From positions 1,223,595-1,287,594 of the forward strand of contig NW_006768777.1 in assembly GCF_000204055.1 (NCBI RefSeq): a stretch of DNA of 64,000 nucleotides, given 5' to 3'. The notes below the pieces were generated by a model. The model was given only the letters and a program-made list of their open reading frames with translations, searched no databases and was not told the origin of the DNA. The stretch is from Melampsora larici-populina 98AG31. Taxonomy: Eukaryota > Basidiomycota > Pucciniomycetes > Pucciniales > Melampsoraceae. The first letter of the stretch is position 1. Each line of letters opens with the position of its first letter. This document shows positions 57,534 through 64,000 of the stretch, piece by piece. A program made the translations under genes and the position numbers.

Positions 57534-57730
57534 ATTTCTGGGTTCCCTCCGCTATATAGCGCAGTAGACCCACTCTGGGTGGGTTGCGGAGCAAAAGCTC
57601 TGCTATGAGACTTATCCCAAGTCGTGTGCGGAGCGGAGGCTCCGCTATATTTATTGGTGTATATAGCGGAGGCCCCAAGCGCTCCGCAACCGCTATATGG
57701 AGCGGAGCAATTCCGGTATTGGTACAACCA
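57534..57730. repeat. GC-rich dispersed repeat with GCGGAG palindromes
   Basis: Repeated CCGCTATAT and GCGGAGC blocks in both orientations form several possible hairpins. The stretch is an inverted relative of about 56302-56410: ATTCCGGTATTGGTACAACC at its end mirrors GTACAACCAACACCGGAA there. Confidence 0.6.
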
Positions 57731-58089
57731 CCTCAATCCAATCTCAAATCAATGACATTTCAACATCAATTCAATATCAATGTTTGGCCTACAGTAGCAG
57801 ACAAACAACCTTCCGGAACAAACTGAAGTAAAGTTTGGTTGCATGTCCACACATGCAGATGTCAGAATGTCTGGAAGGTTTGAGTGATTGCAGCCCATGC
57901 ATATCCCCCACTCAAACAGAATTGGAGGTCAAACTGATATTGAACTGACATCAAATTGAGATTGAGTTGAGGTGAATGGAACTCACTGGCCTGCAAGTGA
58001 CTAGTAAAATGACACTGTGAAAAAAGTGCAAGCCTGGCCCCCTCAGGTGGCCCTGGGTCCAGGTCCAAGCCTGAGTCCCATCAATTGCA

Positions 58090-58253
58090 GGATACAAAGT
58101 AGAATCCGGGCATGTGCCCGGCTTTGTGCCCAGAATCATCTTGGCAGTAAATTTTGATTTTCTGGGCAAAAGTCTGGGCCCAGAATTCAAATTTACTGCC
58201 AGAAAAAATCTGGGCACGAAGCTGGGCACATGCCCGGCTTCTACTTTGTATCC
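58090..58253. mobile_element. 164-bp foldback element
   Basis: The left arm starts GGATACAAAGTAGAA and the right arm ends TTCTACTTTGTATCC. The inverted match runs on through CCGGGCATGTGCCCGGC and the GGCAGTAAATTT motif to give arms of about 75 nt with a short loop. The sub-motif GGGCATGTGCCC is itself a palindrome. Confidence 0.8.
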
Positions 58254-58290
58254 CGTAAATGTCTATGTTTGGGACCAAACCTGTAAAGAG

Positions 58291-58330
58291 TCTGTTCTAG
58301 TCTGTTCTAGTCTGTTACTGTCTGTTCCTT
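58291..58330. repeat. Four tandem decamers TCTGTTCTAG-like
   Basis: TCTGTTCTAG, TCTGTTCTAG, TCTGTTACTG and TCTGTTCCTT lie head to tail. Confidence 0.8.
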
Positions 58331-59635
58331 TTGTTCTTTCAAAGCTGTCCAGTATAACACAGCAACTTGACAGCCCTTGAGAGCAGCCAAGTCTTTTCGA
58401 TGGCTGAAAATTCTGAGAAAAAGTCCAAGACTTGGCAAAACCTGACCATTTTCATCAGGGACCTCCACAGTAGCTTTCCAGGGTCCTATGATGACATCTC
58501 TCATCTCTCAATTTTAAGTACGTACATAGATGTACCAGAAAAGGTGTGGTATATTGATGACAGGGTCATTCAAAAAACAAAACTTGCAAGTAATAAATCA
58601 TCACTTAAATACTTGACCTGTTACAATGTTGGTCTGGCGTATATAAACTTTCTTGTTCTATATGTGAGGTAGGTATTTCTCAAATCACTGTGATCAGGAT
58701 ATTTCAAAACCTATATTTTCAAAGGTCTACACTGATCACCTATGTAAACAGAAGGCAGTAAGTGAAGGTGTTTTGAATCCATGATCACATGTCAGATTGT
58801 GATGAAAATGATTGATGGGCTTGGAAGACCTTTCTTAAAGAGGGAAAGGTATTTCTTCATATTTTGATCAAAAGTGAATCATCATTGAAATGGATTATTT
58901 ATATATGTTCTTGTATACTATGTTTTGTAATCTTTTGCTTACATCAAGTATTCTCAATTCCTTTGAGCAACCATGAGGGAGCACAGTCAACAAATATCCA
59001 GACTTGTCATAACTCTGATAAGTTCAACAAATATCTGAGTGCCCCAGGGACCAGATAACACATGTGCTCAGTCCACCATTGCCAGAGTTCCTACTATGAT
59101 ATAATGCAGGCTGCTATGTAGTAATCCAGATCTTCTAGCACAATGCTTCTATTAGTACAGGAACAAAGGTGCCAGGCAATAGTATCCTATTTCTACACTA
59201 TATTTTCATTCAAATAAAATAAAATCATCGGTATTACTATCACATAGCAGGGGTTATTATTCTTTCAAGGTACTGATTATGTAATTCTTTGATGTTAAAC
59301 ACTGAGTGATGAAGCTATCAAACCTTACAAGTTTCATTAAAAACCAATCAAGAACTGAACGCGATGCTGAAAGGTCTTCCAAAATACATAATTTGATAGT
59401 TGAGAATGAGAGAAATTAAAACAAAACAAAATGGCTGATACGAGAAAACATGAGAAAAATACAAAAGAAAGAGAGTATCAAGAGGGTTCCAAAAGATTAG
59501 ACAAGAGCAGCATGAATAGGTAAGAATGACAAGAAAATTGATGAAAAATGATTTGAATTCGTCTTTTCAAGTCAAGATCGACTGAAATATATACACACAT
59601 AGAAATTGATAAAGGTGCTTAACCACTTGAGAGGT
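58331..59635. other. Intergenic stretch downstream of VID27
   Basis: A 101-codon plus-strand frame (58367-58672) contains a polar block ('MAENSEKKSKTWQNLTIFIR') that might be part of an exon, but no family is recognised. The rest is AT-rich. The right edge is the VID27 3' flank. Confidence 0.35.
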
Positions 59636-62600
59636 TTAATAATGACCTTGACCGTGCTCTTGGACTATACCACCAAATTGACTTGCTCCTGAAAACTCAG
59701 TACCCATGAAAGAAGCTCTATTCGGTTTGGCCAGTTTATTCTTTCTTTCCATAACTACATCACTAGCCATTGTTACAACCTATTCAGAATTCAAAATCAT
59801 CTCATGAGTTTTCAGATTGTCTTTACGTTTTGATAACGAAAAAAAAACAGTCAAAAGCATTTACAATCTCACGATCTGTATCCCATTTGAATCCATCCCC
59901 AACCACATCTTCTTCATACCTCTTCATGGTATATTCAACTTGTCTCAATTTCAACTTACGCACATTGAATGCAAACAAGAAAGGTCCCATTGATGTTACC
60001 ACCGTATTCTCCAAAGAGTCTGGTCCATAGTTGAATCTGTTGCGTACCAAATGATCCAAAGGTAAAACTTTCGTCAGAATACTTTTTCTCAAAGGTCAGG
60101 AAAATTGTATTAATGACTGTATACTAACGTGGCCCTTCTGAAGCTAATTGGTATCCCCATATCATATATCATCGCTCGATGCTCATGTTTCAATTCGACT
60201 CGGAACCCATCGGGTCTATCATCGGCCGGAAAACTTCTTTCGAAACCAGTGAAACCTTTCCTTGCTCCCTCAGTTTCGATCACCAGGTTCACAAACCAGA
60301 GGTAAGTGGGGCAGGTGGCAATCATATAATGTCCATTTTTAGTAGTATCTACGCCTCGAACTGGGTCCTTAAGCTTTAGTAGTGCAGTTTTTGCATTTCT
60401 TCCAATGACAGCGTCGTATAATCTGATATCTCCAGTATGAGACCCAATGGCGACCTGACCACTCTCGGTTGTAACTGCACAGGCAAAATCGACCTTGGTT
60501 TTGTAAGATCTGGTTTGATTGTTGACCCGTTTATTACCACTGATTCGAGGGTCAACAGTGTAGAGACTGTTGTGGGAAGTACCAATGAAGGTGGCTTCAG
60601 GATTCATCTGTGCGAACTTTGTTTTAGGCACAAAGGACGTGATCTCAGTTGAATCATCAATTTTCCATTCCTCGACGACTTTGCCAGTCGGAAGGTCAAG
60701 ACTGTAGAGCGAGTGGGGGTTGTTTGCATCTTTCAAAATCATCGTCATGTCTTGATGATGGAGCTACAAGAGAGAGAGATAGTGTAAGGATTAACAGAGT
60801 ATGAAGATCAAGAATTGGGAGGGTACTTACCATCATGTCTGTCGGCATAATCCTTCTTTTACCGTCCGGAGTCATTAGGTCTTTAGCAGAACCCATGAAC
60901 CTGGAGATGGGATAGAGCTGCATCAGTGCGAGACTCGGAGATGACCCAAGAGATCAAGCTTCTTCTTACTTAAGCTGCTTGCGATCATCGGCTTCATTCC
61001 TAAACACGCCGATCATATTGCCACGCCGAACAAACGATAGATTTTCTTTGTAGCCAACCGCAAGTCCTGAGTTTTTGTGATTGTCAAGAAATTCGGAGAG
61101 TGCTGGGTTTTCCTCTTGGTTTTCGCCTGAAGCACATAAAGGAGGTAGAAAGAACGCAAAGCAAGAGATGATGACATGAATATCAGCTGATCTTCATAAA
61201 TTATATCAATGGTGTACAAACCATGAGAGACGTCATCTGGCTCTTCAGCAGCCACTTCTTCATCTGAAGCTTCGGCCATGTCGACATCTTCGCCTTCTTC
61301 TATAATCACGCCATGTACTTGTCGATTCCAGCTCCTGGTCTGTGCTTCAGATCGTTCATAGCTACCCAATCCATTATCTCTGTCATAGACAGCCCGTCCA
61401 AAAACTTCCTGGGCACGAGTATATTCATCTCTGGAATCCGCATCATCATCCGGAAATTTCAAGAGCCACGTATAAGAGCGGGTCTCGGAATCGCCCGGAG
61501 CAGTGTAATGATAATTGAATTTGATAGCACCCTATTAAATCATATCGCGGTCAGTGAATGTACTAGCTTATTAAAGGTCGCGAATCACCTACCGCTTGAA
61601 AGGTGAGACTTTGCTCTTTCCCAATCTGCGTGCTGATCAATGTGAATGGCTCACCGGTCTGCTCGTCAGGCCCGGTCACAGTCAACCAACATATTTGTTG
61701 GTCTTCTGTCTCTGGACCAGGAGTCCAAAGGGAGGCCTCCACATCTTTCCGTTGAAGGTAAAAGCCAAATAAGGCAGCATCAAAGAGAAACAGATGGCAC
61801 CGTTGAGCCCAAGTGCAGACGAGGGTTCCGGACGAGGGCTGAGACGCAGAGTCAGTTTTGATTTCAGCTGGATCCATTGGGGCTGGGCTTCCATCAGGTT
61901 GTTGGTTCCCGCGATTTTCTACTGATAGACTACGTCTTCCTTTAGGATTGGTCTCCGTGATGTCTGCTGGAGAGCGGTTGGTGTCCTGAGGTGCTCTTGA
62001 TGGACGAGGCGGGGAAGCAGGTGTCGAAGTAACCGAGGTATCGGCCGGAGTCTGATCTGCTCTACCCTTCCCTTTTCGGTCAGGCGTGACTGACTTTTTG
62101 ACAGCGGCTTGAGATTTTACATCTGGGGTCTCCTGCTTCGGTTGGATGGGCGGGGTGTCAGATTGAGGCTGTAAAGAGGCTGCAAGCATCAATCCAGCAA
62201 GTTCATCTTCGGAGTCATCATCGTCATCATCATCTTGAGCGCCACCGTTGGAACCGGCTTCTTCATCTTCTTCATCATCCTCATCCTCATCCTCATCCTC
62301 ATCTTCATCTTCATCTTCTTTATCTTCATCTTCTTTATCTTCGTCTTCATCTGCTTCTTCATCATCATCTTTATCTTTATCTTCTTCATCTTCTTCTTCA
62401 TCTTCTTCATCTTCACCCTCATCTTCTCCATTGAGAGTGTCACCTGTTGAGCTGGCTTCATCATCATGAGCGCCACCTGCGGAGCTAGCGTCGTCATCTT
62501 CTGTTTCTGATGCCTGAGACTCGTGCAGTACCGCTGACTCGGCGTCCGTAAGGTCTTCGGAATCTGAGGATTGATCTCTGAAGAGCGGTAGATCGGGGTA

Positions 62601-63699
62601 ATGGCGCGCTGGAGCCGCAGGCTGGTCGCTGGGCAGGGTGCAACTCGGAAGCTTCAGTTTCACGGGTCGGTGGATTGGACAGAGTAAAAAATCGACTCAC
62701 AGTACCCTAAAGATATCGAGCTCTTCGTCTGGTACTTCCGAGCTATCTGCTCCATTAAGCCTTTCCCACTAATCAAATGTATGCGTCAGAGGTATGGCTC
62801 CTCGCGTCATATTTGCTGCATATCGGTCAAGTAACATACCATAGAGCGATATATCACGTTTTCGAAGAAAGGTATTTTGTTTGAATCAACATCATAATGA
62901 TTCATATCGACAAGAAATTCGTATGTGTTTGGAAACTGGTCGGTAGACTGATCGATCCAAGTAAAAACTGTATAGGTGGTCAACTCTTGATCGGTCTCAT
63001 CCGTACTTTCAAACACTCTGAAACAAATGCTCTGATCTATCAAGAATGTCCTTTCGAATTCTTCCACTACATGTAGTCGAACAAAACAGATAAGGTAAAT
63101 TGATGGTGAGAATGATCATATATGCTATCCAATCACAAACATTCGTCCCCTAATTCTTCACCCCCAGCCAAGACGCGGTTGATCGCCAATTCGAATTGAA
63201 AAGGTTCTGATGTTCGTCGAATTGTAGCCTCTGCATCCAGAAAGCTATTCCAAATGATAGAGCGCAATGTGATAGAGAACTTGGTCAGACCAAAGTATTA
63301 CTGTAAATAGTCTATAAGAATATTAACTGACATGCACTTCCTTTCGACCTTTTGAGCATATCCAGGACGTAGGATGTCAAGTCGACCGCCTGGTAAGTTG
63401 ATCAACAGGTCTGAAGAAACCTTCGATTCTTCCTCTGAGACGTGCAAGAATCATCAATATCAGGTAAGGTAATGATAATCAAATGAAGCACCTGTTGAAG
63501 ATCCAGAGATCACTTTTGACAAATAGAAAAACAAATCAGTATCAGCGGATCGAGTATTTATCGTTTTTGACTCCTATCTCGAACGAAAAGATGATAATTA
63601 CAATTGCGCATCTAAAGTTTGCAAGAAAAGCCAATCAGTGAGCAAGGTCTAAGATTAGGTATTGTTCTCAAAAATTCGGGGACTTACCATTTTAAACAT
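59636..63699 (-). CDS. VID27: VID27-family cytoplasmic protein
   Basis: Vid27 is a conserved fungal and plant cytoplasmic protein named from vacuolar import and degradation screens; its biochemical role is not settled. Thirteen exons on the minus strand join in frame: 63699-63688, 63573-63492, 63434-63332, 63244-63141, 63066-62840, 62768-62701, 62643-61593, 61531-61222, 61126-60970, 60900-60831, 60763-60129, 60036-59865, 59779-59636 (1044 aa). The N-terminal domain shows 'LFFYLSKVISGSS' and 'LLINLPGGRLDILRPG', then a PH-like part. Residues about 270-330 are a nearly pure Asp/Glu tract. The C-terminal third is the beta-propeller-like VID27 domain: 'NPHSLYSLDLPTGKVVEEWK', 'TESGQVAIGSHTGDIRLYD', 'ALLKLKDPVRGVDTTKNGHY', 'RYEEDVVGDGFKWDTDREI'. 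Exon 1 is only 12 nt and intron 6 about 57 nt. The 5' micro-exon is the least certain part. Confidence 0.9.
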
Positions 63700-64000
63700 G
63701 ATGATGGAGGTCTCTTGGGTTAAATATGAGATTCTTTTTTTTGGTATGAAAGGTGTACGAGACCGAATTTGTCAAAGACATGAAGAACTCGACGCATGAA
63801 TTCAATAAAACATCTCCTCGCTCTGACAAGGTCGGGTTTGGTCGGATCAGAGATACAACAACCCGGTACCGCGACTGTGAGGTGATCTCCATCTCGAAGT
63901 CAAGAATGCTGAGCTGAAACTGAAGTTCTCAAGAGTTTCATTGAACACTTTACTATGAATCAATCATCAAATAATCGTACCCTCATTCATCGTGTCTTCA
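63700..64000. other. Upstream region of VID27
   Basis: Probable 5' UTR and promoter of the minus-strand VID27 gene. A 66-codon minus frame here (63892-63692) has no supporting feature. Confidence 0.4.

Noticed and set aside
62235..62469. Plus-strand frames of poly-Ser and poly-Ile/Phe
   Set aside because: They are the opposite-strand shadow of the VID27 acidic codon repeat.

Overview
The window is nuclear DNA of a fungus, most probably a rust (Pucciniales, Pucciniomycotina). Its conserved genes are dense in short GT-AG introns (about 50-120 nt) with several micro-exons. They are separated by long AT-rich stretches full of nested transposable elements. The protein families and repeat types (copia and gypsy retrotransposons, MULE with an OTU-type peptidase, KDZ/Plavaka-like transposase, many MITEs) fit a rust. 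The species cannot be fixed from the sequence, and all family names rest on remembered motifs, not on a database search.

Layout. 0-2.9 kb: the start of a Ty3/gypsy gag (minus strand, cut by the window edge) beside a broken Ty1/copia element that keeps its 5' LTR, primer-binding site and gag. 4.8-5.5 kb: two MITEs side by side. 5.8-7.8 kb: SSL1, the TFIIH p44 subunit. 9.1-11.2 kb: a multi-pass membrane protein. 13.8-17.6 kb: KHA1, a K+/H+ antiporter. 18.9-21.0 kb: an exonuclease III-type AP endonuclease with a possible mitochondrial presequence. 22-26.3 kb: decayed repeat genes and a Tc1/mariner-type transposase remnant. 26.9-34.9 kb: a large MULE-type element carrying a transposase, a zinc knuckle and an OTU-like peptidase, itself hit by two solo LTRs and a hairpin insertion. 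35.0-37.7 kb: two long-TIR non-autonomous elements. 39.0-39.9 kb: a Ser/Pro-rich orphan gene. 41.8-43.3 kb: a secreted, probably GPI-anchored protein (minus). 44.0-45.0 kb: two MITEs. 45.3-49.8 kb: a broken KDZ/Plavaka-like transposase gene. 50.0-50.5 kb: a gag-like fragment. 51.1-53.1 kb: an intact nine-exon gene of unknown function. 53-59.6 kb: repeats and foldbacks. 59.6-63.7 kb: VID27 (minus, 13 exons).

The host genes are unrelated housekeeping genes (transcription/repair, ion homeostasis, base-excision repair, VID27), so there is no cluster logic. The strongest story is in the mobile DNA. Six separate in-frame stops in three different element families are all TGA, and five of them follow a T, as expected from CGA-to-TGA change in a TCG context. 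The MULE shows a readable order of insertions, with exact target duplications around both solo LTRs. Exon boundaries were worked out by hand from splice motifs, reading-frame continuity and family patterns. They are internally consistent but unverified by transcripts.
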